This document shows positions 30,013 to 39,057 of a stretch of 64,000 nucleotides of DNA, piece by piece (the first letter of the stretch is position 1; each line of letters starts with the position of its first letter). Below the pieces are notes generated by a model, which searched no databases, was not told where the DNA came from, and worked only from the letters and a program-made list of their open reading frames with translations. The stretch comes from Clostridia bacterium. GTDB lineage: Bacteria > Bacillota > Clostridia > TANB77 > CAG-465. The stretch covers positions 1 to 64,000 of the forward strand of contig JAUNGP010000005.1 of NCBI GenBank assembly GCA_030524345.1, read 5' to 3'. A program made the position numbers and the translations under genes.

Positions 30013-31048
30013 TATAGAATTAGATTTAAAATATGAATTAAAGAATTTTATAAATAAAGAAGAACAATATACAATTCCAATTTTTATACCGCATAGAGGA
30101 TGTAAAAATGAATGTGTATTTTGTAATCAAAGAAAAATAAGTGGTGTCACAAGTGATGTAACTGCAAAGGATGTTGATCAAATCATATCGAATAGGTTGA
30201 AAGAATTCTCAATGGGACATACTAAAAAAGTGGAAGTGGCTTTTTTTGGTGGAAGCTTTACGGGAATCCCATTAGCTAATCAAATTAGATATTTAAGAAT
30301 TGCTAATAAATATGTGAAATCTGGAGAAGTTTCTTCTATTAGAATTTCTACTAGACCAGATTATATTTCTGCCTCTATTTTAAAAGTACTAAAAAGGTAT
30401 CATGTAGAAACAATAGAACTTGGAGTGCAATCTATGGTTGATGATGTGTTAAATGAATCTAGGAGAGGGCATACCAAACTGGATGTTATACGAGCTTCCA
30501 AGCTGATAAGATTATTTGGCTTTCATTTAGGCCATCAAATTATGGTTGGATTACCTAATAGTAATTTAGAAAAAGAGCTTATTACCATTACCAATGTCTT
30601 AAAACAGAAACCAACTGAGCTTCGAATATATCCAGTTTATGTCATAAAACCTAGTGAATTATATGATATGTATAAATTGGGAAAATATGTTCCCCTATCA
30701 TTAGAAGATGCAATTTATAGATGTCATAAAATAATTAATCGATGTCAAGAAACAGATGTGAAAATCATTAGACTTGGTTTACAATCTACAGATGAAATTT
30801 GTAAAAAGAATTCGGAAATTGTAGGACCAGTATCTGATAACTTTGCTGAATATGTGATGTCAGATATTATTAAGGAAAGAATAGAAAAAGAATTGTTAAA
30901 CAAAAGAATAGATAAAAAGAAAAACATCCATTTAAATATTTTAGTGCCTAGTAGATATATATCTGTAACTATAGGTCCTAAAAAAAGTAATAAGATTTAT
31001 TTTGAGAAAAAATACGGTTTAAAGTATAAAGTTAAAGGAGTTATGTGA
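29972..31048 (+). CDS. Radical SAM protein of the Elp3-like/YhcC-type group
   Basis: This protein of up to 358 residues has an Elp3-like radical SAM core. The cluster motif is CKNECVFCNQRK (C-x4-C-x2-C), preceded by IPIFIPHRG. EVAFFGGSFTGI (family FGGG/S.T) and ELGVQSM follow. There is no C-terminal acetyltransferase domain, so it is not a full Elp3. Such short proteins sit near rnc in many Firmicutes and their reaction is not settled. The start is uncertain. The ATG at 29972 overlaps rnc by 41 nt with no clear Shine-Dalgarno site; GTG at 29984 and TTG at 29990 are alternatives. Confidence 0.82.
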   Translation: MPQNVPLKTCENIDIELDLKYELKNFINKEEQYTIPIFIPHRGCKNECVFCNQRKISGVTSDVTAKDVDQIISNRLKEFSMGHTKKVEVAFFGGSFTGIPLANQIRYLRIANKYVKSGEVSSIRISTRPDYISASILKVLKRYHVETIELGVQSMVDDVLNESRRGHTKLDVIRASKLIRLFGFHLGHQIMVGLPNSNLEKELITITNVLKQKPTELRIYPVYVIKPSELYDMYKLGKYVPLSLEDAIYRCHKIINRCQETDVKIIRLGLQSTDEICKKNSEIVGPVSDNFAEYVMSDIIKERIEKELLNKRIDKKKNIHLNILVPSRYISVTIGPKKSNKIYFEKKYGLKYKVKGVM

Positions 31049-31513
31049 GTGAAAAAGGTTATATTTGCTGCAAGTTCTGGAGGCCATATTACAGAAATAT
31101 TAAAATTAGAAGAATTATTTAATGAATATAAGTACTTACTTGTTACAGAAAAAACAGATATTACAGAAAACTTAAAGGATAAGTACAATATTGAATATTT
31201 AAAATATGGACCAAATAAGAATATTTTTAAGTATGTATATATTATATTGTGTAATTTAGTCAAATGCACAAAAATAATTTTAAAATTTAAACCTAATACT
31301 ATTGTGTCTACTGGTGCTCAGATAGGTGGTTTTATGTGTTTTGTGGGAAAATTATTTGGAGCAAAAGTTATTTATATAGAGTCACTGGCAAAGACACAGA
31401 CTTTATCTAAAACGGGAAAAAATGTGTATAAAATTGCAGATAAATTTTACGTTCAGTGGAAAAGCTTAGAAAAAAAATACAGTAAAGCTGAATATTTAGG
31501 AAGGTTGATTTAG
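31049..31513 (+). CDS. Alg14/PssD-like glycosyltransferase membrane subunit
   Basis: This 154-residue protein resembles Alg14 and PssD/CpsF, the membrane and acceptor-binding half of a two-part glycosyltransferase. FAASSGGHITEILKLEEL (residues 5-22) is the hallmark SSGGH motif. A hydrophobic stretch (about 60-80) could associate with the membrane. STGAQIGGFMCFVGKLFGAKVIYIES is family-typical. It starts with a GTG directly after the radical SAM stop and is followed without a gap by its catalytic partner. The sugar and acceptor are unknown. Confidence 0.85.
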   Translation: MKKVIFAASSGGHITEILKLEELFNEYKYLLVTEKTDITENLKDKYNIEYLKYGPNKNIFKYVYIILCNLVKCTKIILKFKPNTIVSTGAQIGGFMCFVGKLFGAKVIYIESLAKTQTLSKTGKNVYKIADKFYVQWKSLEKKYSKAEYLGRLI

Positions 31514-31975
31514 ATGATTTTCGTAACTATTGGAACTCAGAAACAACAATTTACACGACTTTTAGAAATGCTTGAAAACTCAACAGAGTTAAAAAATGAT
31601 GAAATTGTTGTGCAAGCAGGATATACTAAATATGATAGTGATAGGTTAAGAGTGTTAGATTTCATTACATTTGAAAAAATGGAAGAATATATTGACGAAT
31701 CTGAATTTGTAATTTGTCATGGTGGTGTGGGATCTATTTTTACTGCACTTAAAAGAAATAAAAAAGTCTTAGTTGTACCAAGGCTTAGCAAATATAAAGA
31801 ACATATCAATGATCATCAATTAGAAATTTGTGAACAGCTTGAAAAGGATGGCTTTATATTATATTTAAAAGATGAAAAAAATTTTGATAAAATGATACGA
31901 AGAATAAGAAGAAGGAAAAATAAGGAATATAAATCAGATAAAAGTTTTCTAGATAAACTAAGAAAAGAAATATAA
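31514..31975 (+). CDS. Alg13/PssE-like glycosyltransferase catalytic subunit
   Basis: This 153-residue protein resembles Alg13 and PssE, the UDP-sugar-binding half of the two-part enzyme. The start MIFVTIGTQKQQFTRLLEM and the CHGGVGSIFTALKRNKKVLVVPR segment (about 74-95) fit the GT-B C-terminal nucleotide-sugar site. ADDHQ-like EHINDHQLEICEQLEKDG follows. The ATG at 31514 directly follows the partner's stop, so stoichiometric co-translation is likely. Confidence 0.85.
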   Translation: MIFVTIGTQKQQFTRLLEMLENSTELKNDEIVVQAGYTKYDSDRLRVLDFITFEKMEEYIDESEFVICHGGVGSIFTALKRNKKVLVVPRLSKYKEHINDHQLEICEQLEKDGFILYLKDEKNFDKMIRRIRRRKNKEYKSDKSFLDKLRKEI

Positions 31976-32025
31976 AAATGATAAATTTACAAAGAATATT
32001 TTAAAAGAATACTTGGAGGATTAGT

Positions 32026-32904
32026 ATGAATAAAACAAATGAAAAGATAAAAAGTAAGTTTTTAAATAAATCATTAGATGCCATATTTATTGTATTAGGC
32101 GCATACTTAGTAAGTCTTGGAATTAATATGTTTTTGCTACCACATAAAATGACAACGGGTGGAGTAAGTGGTATTGCTACTATTTTGTACTATCTATTTG
32201 ATATTCCAATGGGAATTTCAATACTGTTTATCAATTTACCACTCTTTTTAATATCTTTGTATAAATTAGGTGTCAAGTTTAGTTTTAAAACTGTAATATC
32301 TACAATTCTTATGTCTATATTTTTAGAATTATTTTCATATGATGCACTGATACTTAATAATCCTATAGATTTATTTACTTCTTGCGTTTTTGGAGGATTA
32401 ATTGTTGGACTGGGATTGTCTCTTGTATTGAAAGCTGGAGCAAGTACGGGAGGATCAGATTTACTTGCGCAAATTATTTATAAAGTTACAAAAATACAAA
32501 GTTTAAGTAATATTTTACTTGTAATAGAGATGATTATCATTCTTTCTATTATGATTGTATTTAAAGATCTGAATATAGGGTTGTATTCCATTATTGCACT
32601 TTTTATTTCTACTAAGGTAATTGATATCATATTTACAGGGGTAGATTATATTAAAGTTGTTACAATCATTACAAAAAAGTCTGATAAAGTAATTGAACCA
32701 ATATTAAAAGATCTAAAAAGAGGAGCAACTATTACCAATAGTATTGGAGCTCATAGTGGTGAAGAGATAACTACTATAACTTGTATTATTACAAGGCCGC
32801 AAATGGCTAAAATAAAAGAAATTATACGAGAAAATGACAGTAATGCTATCATGTATGTTACCACGGCAAATGAAGCTTCTGGAAACGGATTTAAGAATAT
32901 ATAG
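32026..32904 (+). CDS. YitT family membrane protein (DUF161/DUF2179)
   Basis: This 292-residue protein has about five membrane segments (about 15-35, 48-70, 76-95, 108-130 and 150-190) and a C-terminal cytosolic domain. That domain fits DUF2179 (about 210-290: KVVTIITKKSDKVIEPILKDLKRGATI). LLPHKMTTGGVSGIATILYY and GASTGGSDLLAQII are strong YitT family motifs. The transported substrate is not established. The ATG follows TTGGAGGAT. The transketolase genes follow 8 nt later. Confidence 0.9.
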   Translation: MNKTNEKIKSKFLNKSLDAIFIVLGAYLVSLGINMFLLPHKMTTGGVSGIATILYYLFDIPMGISILFINLPLFLISLYKLGVKFSFKTVISTILMSIFLELFSYDALILNNPIDLFTSCVFGGLIVGLGLSLVLKAGASTGGSDLLAQIIYKVTKIQSLSNILLVIEMIIILSIMIVFKDLNIGLYSIIALFISTKVIDIIFTGVDYIKVVTIITKKSDKVIEPILKDLKRGATITNSIGAHSGEEITTITCIITRPQMAKIKEIIRENDSNAIMYVTTANEASGNGFKNI

Positions 32905-32912
32905 GAGGAATT

Positions 32913-33713
32913 ATGGAAGACTTAAAAAATATTGCAAATAATATTCGAAAAGATATTATTCATATGATTTATAGTGCTGGATCTGGACATCCCGGTGGCA
33001 GTTTATCATGTGTGGAAATACTAGTAGCACTATATCATCATATTATGGATTTATCTGATAATGATGATGGTATGAGAAAAGATAAATTTATTCTTTCAAA
33101 AGGACATGCGGCACCAGCATATTATGCGATCCTTGCTAGTAAAGAATATATCAAAAAAGAAGATTTAGTAACACTGAGAAAATATGATAGTTATTTAGAG
33201 GGACATCCTAGTAATAAAATTAATGGTGTAGATGTTTCAAGCGGATCTTTGGGGCAGGGGATGTCAATAGCAAATGGTATGGCCTTAGAAAAAAGACTGT
33301 CTCATAAAGAAGGAATGGTATATTGTCTTTTAGGCGATGGCGAAATGGAAGAAGGCCAAGTATGGGAAGCTTTTATGACTTCAAATAAGTATAATTTATC
33401 AAATGTTGTGGCAATTATTGATAGTAATGGATTACAAATAGATGGAACTGTCGATACTGTCAAGAAATTAAATCATTTATCTAATAAAATAGAATCGTTT
33501 GGATTTAATACTGTTACTGTTAATGGACATGATTTTGATGAATTAATTGAGGCATTAGAAAATGCTAAGAAATCTCAAAAACCTAACTGTATTATTGCAA
33601 AAACCATTAAGGGAAAAGGAGTTTCATTTATGGAAAATGAAGTGAAATGGCATGGAAAAGGATTATCAGAAGATGAGTATAAAAAAGCGATGCAGGAGTT
33701 AGGAGGTATGTAA
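32913..33713 (+). CDS. Transketolase, N-terminal (TPP-binding) subunit
   Basis: This 266-residue subunit of a split transketolase binds thiamine diphosphate. Motifs are SAGSGHPGGSLSCVE (about 20-34), FILSKGHAAPAYYA, the TPP motif GDGEMEEGQVWEA (about 142-154) and NGLQIDG. The pentose phosphate pathway needs both subunits. The ATG follows ATAGGAGGAATT. The C-terminal subunit starts on the next base after the stop. Confidence 0.94.
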   Translation: MEDLKNIANNIRKDIIHMIYSAGSGHPGGSLSCVEILVALYHHIMDLSDNDDGMRKDKFILSKGHAAPAYYAILASKEYIKKEDLVTLRKYDSYLEGHPSNKINGVDVSSGSLGQGMSIANGMALEKRLSHKEGMVYCLLGDGEMEEGQVWEAFMTSNKYNLSNVVAIIDSNGLQIDGTVDTVKKLNHLSNKIESFGFNTVTVNGHDFDELIEALENAKKSQKPNCIIAKTIKGKGVSFMENEVKWHGKGLSEDEYKKAMQELGGM

Positions 33714-34625
33714 ATGAAATCAACAAGGAAAGCTTATGGAGAATTTTTAGTAGAAGAAGGAGAAAAAAATAACGATATTGTTGTCTTTGATGCTGATTTA
33801 GCTTCTGCTACTCAAACTAAATTATTTGCAGATCATTTTCCAAATAGACATTTTGACATAGGAATAGCTGAGCAAGACATGGTTGGAACTGCTTGTGGAA
33901 TGGCTCTTTCTGGTAAGAAAGTATTTGCCTCTAGCTTTGCAATGTTTCTTGCAGGCAGAGCCTATGAGCAAATTAGGAATACTGCTGCTTATTCACATGT
34001 TGATATAAATCTTTGTGCTACCCATGCAGGCCTTGCAGTAGGAGAGGATGGAGCGACTCATCAATGTATAGAAGATATTGCTTTAATGAATGTTATTCCA
34101 GATATGAAGATATTTTCTCCAGCTGATGAGATGGCAACAAAGAAAATACTAAAACAATGTCTAAATATCAATGGCACAAAATATATAAGACTTGGAAGAA
34201 GTGATACACCAGATATTTATAGTGATATTTTTGAATTTTCGCTTGGAGGTTCCCATACTTTTGGATGTGGAGCCGATGGAACTATATTTGCTACAGGAAT
34301 GACAGTAAGTCTTGCATTGGAGGCAAAAACTTTATTAAAAGAAAAAGGAATAGAAGTAAGAGTGGTAGATTTATATTGCATTAAACCAGTAGATAAGTTT
34401 GCCGTACTAAAATCTGCTAAAGAAACAGAAAAGTTAATTTCTATAGAGGATCATAGTATTATTGGAGGGATAGGAAGCATTATTTCAAACGTATTATCAG
34501 ATGAGTATCCAAAAAAATTAGTAAAAATTGGTGTAAATGATCAATTTGGCAAGTCTGGTAATGCACAAAAAATATATGAATTATATGGTATAACGGTAGA
34601 AAATATAATAAATCAGTTTGGTTAA
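33714..34625 (+). CDS. Transketolase, C-terminal subunit
   Basis: This 303-residue partner carries the pyrimidine-binding and C-terminal domains. FDIGIAEQDMVGTACGMAL (about 50-68) has the Glu that activates thiamine diphosphate. THAGLAVGEDGATHQCIEDIALM follows, then a C-terminal domain with VVDLYCIKPVD. It abuts the N-terminal subunit gene and ends at a large hairpin terminator. Confidence 0.94.
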   Translation: MKSTRKAYGEFLVEEGEKNNDIVVFDADLASATQTKLFADHFPNRHFDIGIAEQDMVGTACGMALSGKKVFASSFAMFLAGRAYEQIRNTAAYSHVDINLCATHAGLAVGEDGATHQCIEDIALMNVIPDMKIFSPADEMATKKILKQCLNINGTKYIRLGRSDTPDIYSDIFEFSLGGSHTFGCGADGTIFATGMTVSLALEAKTLLKEKGIEVRVVDLYCIKPVDKFAVLKSAKETEKLISIEDHSIIGGIGSIISNVLSDEYPKKLVKIGVNDQFGKSGNAQKIYELYGITVENIINQFG

Positions 34626-34632
34626 TATGGAT

Positions 34633-34690
34633 AAAAAGAGTAATTGTATGAACCTTATTTAGTTCATAAGAAAAATTACTCTTTTTCTTT
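34633..34690 (+). terminator. Long two-part hairpin terminator after transketolase
   Basis: The outer stem AAAAAGAGTAATT / AATTACTCTTTTT encloses an inner stem TATGAAC / GTTCATA, and ends in CTTT. Confidence 0.8.
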
Positions 34691-34716
34691 ACTTATTCAT
34701 TGTTTAGTGATATAAT
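34688..34716 (+). promoter_or_regulatory. Probable promoter of the DHH gene
   Basis: TTTACT, 17 bp, TATAAT preceded by TGA. It is weak at -35 with a strong extended -10. Confidence 0.55.
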
Positions 34717-34775
34717 AATCTCGCTTTAAAGGATTGATGCTTTTTAAACTATAAAAGTAGAAAATGGAGGAGAAA

Positions 34776-35681
34776 ATGAAAGAGGGGCTTTTAGAAGTAT
34801 TAGTCGGAAAAAAAATAACTATAATTGGCCATGATAGTTGTGATATTGATAGTTTCATATCTGCAAAGCTTCTATCAAAATTACTTGATTTTTTAAATGT
34901 TAATAATGAAGTTTTGATTTTAGATTCCGTTGAAGAAGATGAAACTTATAAAATAGTTAAGGAAAATTTTCAGATTGACTTAAAAGATTATTACTGTAAT
35001 TTTGAAGATGAAAAGAGACATTTATTTTTAGTGGATCATTATGAAACAAAGCATTTTGGTAGTGTTATAGCTTGCATTGATCACCATCCTAATCAGAGTG
35101 ATATAGTTTATCCATATTACTATTTTAGAAGATCTTGTTCAACATCTTATTTGATTTACGAATTGATGCAAGAATTTGGGTATATACCGAATGTTTTGGA
35201 GATGAAAATGATCATATTATCTATGATGGTTGATACTATGGGCTTTAGAAGTGAAAAAACTGTAGCCCAAGAAGTTATCGTAGCTAAATCATTAATGAAA
35301 AAATATGGATTTTCTTTTAACGATTTAGAAAGGATTAGTTTATGTTTAACAGACATTTCTCATATGAGTGTAGACGAAATAATCTATCATGGTGTGAAAA
35401 GCTACAATTATAATGGAAAAAACGTGAAATCAAGCTATTTGCAACTCTGGGAAGAACCTTCTAAAGAAAAGTTAGATATTTGGCTTAAAGCTCTCAAACA
35501 GATTGTCTTTAAGGAAAATATTGAAATGTGGGTGTTTATTATATTTACTTGTAGATATAGTGATACTTATGAATATCATATTAAAAAGGATAGGATTTCT
35601 AGCCGAATTGATTATGGAAGATTATTATCTCGTGGCACTAACATTATGCCAAGAATTGAAAAGCTATTTGAAATCAAGTAG
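34776..35681 (+). CDS. DHH-family phosphoesterase, manganese pyrophosphatase-like
   Basis: This 301-residue protein keeps the DHH family metal motifs: GHDSCDIDSFISAK (about residues 18-31), FLVDHYE (about 86-92), CIDHHPNQ (about 101-108), and RSCSTSYLIYELM with MMVDTMGF (about 122-164). The C-terminal domain is divergent from standard family II pyrophosphatases (DHHA2), so the substrate could be pyrophosphate or a small nucleotide. The ATG at 34776 is preceded by GGAGGAG; the ATG at 34764 lies in that site. It is a distant relative of the degenerate protein at 99-608. Confidence 0.82.
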   Translation: MKEGLLEVLVGKKITIIGHDSCDIDSFISAKLLSKLLDFLNVNNEVLILDSVEEDETYKIVKENFQIDLKDYYCNFEDEKRHLFLVDHYETKHFGSVIACIDHHPNQSDIVYPYYYFRRSCSTSYLIYELMQEFGYIPNVLEMKMIILSMMVDTMGFRSEKTVAQEVIVAKSLMKKYGFSFNDLERISLCLTDISHMSVDEIIYHGVKSYNYNGKNVKSSYLQLWEEPSKEKLDIWLKALKQIVFKENIEMWVFIIFTCRYSDTYEYHIKKDRISSRIDYGRLLSRGTNIMPRIEKLFEIK

Positions 35682-35710
35682 AAGATAGATTAATTTCTAT
35701 CTTCTTTTCT
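35681..35710 (+). terminator. Terminator starting on the DHH gene stop codon
   Basis: GAAGATAGA / TCTATCTTC stem, then TTTTCTTC. The G of the TAG stop is the first stem base. Confidence 0.85.
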
Positions 35711-35727
35711 TCATATTAGAAATTTTC

Positions 35728-35756
35728 TTGATAATCGTATCAATTTAAGTTATAAT
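35728..35756 (+). promoter_or_regulatory. Promoter of rarA
   Basis: TTGATA, 17 bp, TATAAT. Confidence 0.75.
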
Positions 35757-35790
35757 TATCTTGTAAACTGATTATAAGGAAGGAAATAGA

Positions 35791-37044
35791 ATGGAACCAT
35801 TAGCATATAGAATGAAACCTAATTCACTTGATGAATTTTTTGGACAGGAAGAGATAGTAGGTAAGAATAAATTACTTTATAGGCTTATAAAAGCCGATAA
35901 GTTGACATCAGCAATCTTTTGGGGACCACCTGGTTGCGGTAAGACATCACTTGCTCGAGTAATTGCAAGTACAACTAAAAATAAGTTTGTTACTTTAAAT
36001 GCCACAACTGCTGGTGTTTCTGATATAAAAAGGGTAGTAGAGGAAGCTCAAAATATATTTACCAATCCTACAGGAAAAGTAATTCTTTTTATTGATGAAA
36101 TACATAGATTTAACAAATTGCAACAAGATGCACTACTACCCCATGTAGAAAAAGGTACAGTCATTTTGATTGGTGCAACGACAGAGAATCCATATTTTTC
36201 TGTAAATAAAGCTTTAATTTCAAGATCAACGGTGTTTAAATTTAAAGAACTGGATTCTCAGGATATATTAAAAATATTAGAAAATTGTGTTAAAGATAAA
36301 GATAAAGGACTTGGAAATTATAAGTTAGAAGTGGATGAGGATGCATTAAAATATTTAGCTTGTAATTCTAATGGAGATGTTAGAAGTGCAATGAATACAT
36401 TAGAGCTTGCAGTATTGACTACTGATATGAATCAGGAAGGAAGCATTGTTATTGATAAGCAAGTGGTACAAGAATGTATGGGGCAAAAGAAATCTGTATA
36501 TGATAAATCGGATGACTCACACTATGATGTGATATCTGCTTTTATAAAATCTATGAGGGGTTCAGATCCAGATGCTACATTACATTATTTAGCTAGGATG
36601 TTAGAAGGCGGAGAAGATCCTATGTTTATCGCTAGAAGAATTGTTATACAGGCATCAGAAGATGTAGGATTGGCAAATAACGAAGCTTTGATGGTTGCAG
36701 TTGCTGCTATGAATGCAGTTCATCAAGTGGGAATGCCAGAGGCTAGAATTCCTCTTGCGCAGGCGGCACTTACAGTTGCATTAAGTCCTAAATCGAATAC
36801 TTCATATATGGGAATTAATATGGCAATGGAAGATATATTACAAAAAGATATAGGTCAAGTTCCAATGCATATTAGAAATTCAACTGCACAAGGTATGGAA
36901 GAGTTTGGATATGGAGTTGGGTATAAATATCCGCATGACTATGAAAATTCAAAAGTAGAACAACAGTATATGCCTGATAAATTGCTTGGGACTAAGTATT
37001 TTTTACCAAAGAAATGGGAGAGTTTTTATGAAGAAAAAGAATAA
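35791..37044 (+). CDS. rarA: Replication-associated recombination protein A (RarA/MgsA)
   Basis: RarA is an AAA+ ATPase acting at stalled replication forks. The 417 residues contain Walker A GPPGCGKTSLAR (about 46-57), Walker B ILFIDEIHRF (about 98-107), sensor GATTENPYF and the arginine finger region ISRSTVFKF. The family C-terminal block SDDSHYDVISAFIKSMRGSDPDATLHYLARMLEGGEDP is present. The next gene starts inside its last codons. Confidence 0.95.
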   Translation: MEPLAYRMKPNSLDEFFGQEEIVGKNKLLYRLIKADKLTSAIFWGPPGCGKTSLARVIASTTKNKFVTLNATTAGVSDIKRVVEEAQNIFTNPTGKVILFIDEIHRFNKLQQDALLPHVEKGTVILIGATTENPYFSVNKALISRSTVFKFKELDSQDILKILENCVKDKDKGLGNYKLEVDEDALKYLACNSNGDVRSAMNTLELAVLTTDMNQEGSIVIDKQVVQECMGQKKSVYDKSDDSHYDVISAFIKSMRGSDPDATLHYLARMLEGGEDPMFIARRIVIQASEDVGLANNEALMVAVAAMNAVHQVGMPEARIPLAQAALTVALSPKSNTSYMGINMAMEDILQKDIGQVPMHIRNSTAQGMEEFGYGVGYKYPHDYENSKVEQQYMPDKLLGTKYFLPKKWESFYEEKE

Positions 37045-38389
37045 TAATAAAAATATAGGGAAAAACACTTCTGATAAACAAAAGAAAAACGAAGAAATGA
37101 TTGATTTTGAAGAAATTACATTAGATGATGAAGAAATTGTACCAGTAGAAGTTTTAGATGAAGAGTCTGAAAAAGGTATTGATATCGTTAACACACATAA
37201 TGAGAAATTAATGGAAGATAGACAAGAGCGATTATATGAAAATTCAAGTGAAAGATTAGAAGAAAAAAATGATGTTAGATATAAAATAAAACCTACGCTT
37301 ATTGGTAGTATCATTGTGATTATTATTTTGGTAGTATATTGCTTATTTGAATATGGACCTATTTTTGGGATTAATCTAAATAGAAATTCAAATTTATCTG
37401 AAGATAGTAAGATTGATATTATTACAACTGAAAGCGATATTTATGATATGTATAATCAGGAGCTTCTTGTATATTCAAATAATGTAGTATATACATATAA
37501 TAATTATTGTCAGAATACATGGAAGTACGAACTAGCTGATAATTTTACACCCAATATATATATTAATGATAGATATATGGTGATTGCTAATAATTCAAAT
37601 GGAACAATATATATGTTTGATAGCAAAAAAGAAATATTTAATAAGAAAATAGACGGGACAATTCAAGATATATATATTGATGATTATGGTAATATAGCAG
37701 TCGAATATTCTACAACAGGGTACAAGAAGATTATTGGTGTATATGACAGAAATGGAAAAAGCAAGTTTGATGCGTATTTATCCTCTAGTACGATTATAGA
37801 TGTGAAAATAATAGATAACTGTAGAAAATTATTAGTCGTACAGGCAAATACCAATTCTTTTAAAGTTGGTGTAACTTTAAATATGATAGACGCAACTAAA
37901 GAAGAAGACAATATAACAGAACTTTGTAAGTTCGATAATAACTTATTATATGATATAGATGTACAGGGACAGAATGCTATTATTTTACTTGATAATAGGA
38001 TTGCTAAGATAGATTTGAATAATGGTAATGTATCTGATATAAAAAAAATTGATGATAATCAGCCACTGTTCATATCTATATATGACAACTATTATACATA
38101 TTTAATTAAAGAACTAAGTGATGAGCGTGATGGTTATACGATCACAACATGTCAATATGATGGAACTATGATAAGTGAACTAGCAATCAGCAATTCCCCA
38201 AAAGTATTGTATAGTAGTGGCTTATTAAATTATTTTCTTTATCAGGATTCTTTACAGGTTATTAATAAATGGGGAATTGAAGTTAAAAATATACCATTAG
38301 AATATATACCAAAAAATATAATAATATTTAATAATGAAAAAAGTGTTGGTTTAATATATACGAATAAGATATATATTGTTAACATATAA
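37028..38389 (+). CDS. Membrane-anchored beta-propeller-like protein (DUF5711-like)
   Basis: This 453-residue protein has a Lys/Glu/Asp-rich cytoplasmic N-terminus (residues 1-87), one membrane helix (about 90-112) and a large extracellular region of repeated beta-strand units (for example YMVIANNSNGTIYMFD and NIAVEYSTTGYKKIIGVYD). That pattern suggests a PQQ/WD-like propeller, as in DUF5711 proteins. Function unknown. The ATG at 37028 overlaps rarA by 17 nt with GGGAGAG upstream. cvpA and an LCP gene follow in one probable operon, pointing to envelope work. Confidence 0.75.
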   Translation: MKKKNNNKNIGKNTSDKQKKNEEMIDFEEITLDDEEIVPVEVLDEESEKGIDIVNTHNEKLMEDRQERLYENSSERLEEKNDVRYKIKPTLIGSIIVIIILVVYCLFEYGPIFGINLNRNSNLSEDSKIDIITTESDIYDMYNQELLVYSNNVVYTYNNYCQNTWKYELADNFTPNIYINDRYMVIANNSNGTIYMFDSKKEIFNKKIDGTIQDIYIDDYGNIAVEYSTTGYKKIIGVYDRNGKSKFDAYLSSSTIIDVKIIDNCRKLLVVQANTNSFKVGVTLNMIDATKEEDNITELCKFDNNLLYDIDVQGQNAIILLDNRIAKIDLNNGNVSDIKKIDDNQPLFISIYDNYYTYLIKELSDERDGYTITTCQYDGTMISELAISNSPKVLYSSGLLNYFLYQDSLQVINKWGIEVKNIPLEYIPKNIIIFNNEKSVGLIYTNKIYIVNI

Positions 38390-38400
38390 GGAGGAATCAT

Positions 38401-39039
38401 ATGCTAGTTGATATTATAGTATTGATATTTATAGCAGGTGCTGCTTTTGCAGGATATAAAAAAGGACTTGTTGGAATATTGGTTAGTCTTGTAGGAATGG
38501 TGCTTTCGATAGTGTTGGCTTTTATGCTACAAGGGACAATTGCAGAAATGTTATATCAAGATACAGGTCTTGGTAGTACAATAGAACAAAGCATCCATAA
38601 AAATGTAACTGAAAGCTTTCAAAAAAAGATAGATGAAAAAACTGATAATAATATGTTTTATGCTAATATGGTAAAAAGTATTTCTAGTGAAGATGAAATT
38701 TCTACCATTGCAAAGGAAACAACAAAATTTATATTAAAAGGAATTAGTTTTATCGCAATATTTGTTTTAACATTTATTATCTGCTATATCATTCAGATGA
38801 TGTTAAATATTGTATTTGATTTACCTATACTTAGTCAAATCAATAAAATTGGTGGTATTGCAGTAGGAATATTAAAAGCTATCATAAAAGTTTGGATATT
38901 ACTAGCAATAGTATCATTTTTAGCACCATTGCCAATGTTTAGTTTTTTAGATACTTTAATTAAAGACACAATGATTACAAACGTTTTATATAATAATAAT
39001 GTTTTTGTAAGTTTAATAAAAGCTGGGCTTAATTTATAG
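38401..39039 (+). CDS. CvpA family membrane protein
   Basis: This 212-residue protein has four predicted membrane helices. The start MLVDIIVLIFIAGAAFAGYKKGL is the CvpA family signature (D.....G...G..KG). Family members have been linked to colicin V secretion and envelope homeostasis; the biochemical role is unsettled. The ATG follows AAGGAGGAAT, 11 nt after the upstream propeller gene. Confidence 0.85.
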   Translation: MLVDIIVLIFIAGAAFAGYKKGLVGILVSLVGMVLSIVLAFMLQGTIAEMLYQDTGLGSTIEQSIHKNVTESFQKKIDEKTDNNMFYANMVKSISSEDEISTIAKETTKFILKGISFIAIFVLTFIICYIIQMMLNIVFDLPILSQINKIGGIAVGILKAIIKVWILLAIVSFLAPLPMFSFLDTLIKDTMITNVLYNNNVFVSLIKAGLNL

Positions 39040-39057
39040 TGGGAAAAGAGATTGTGT

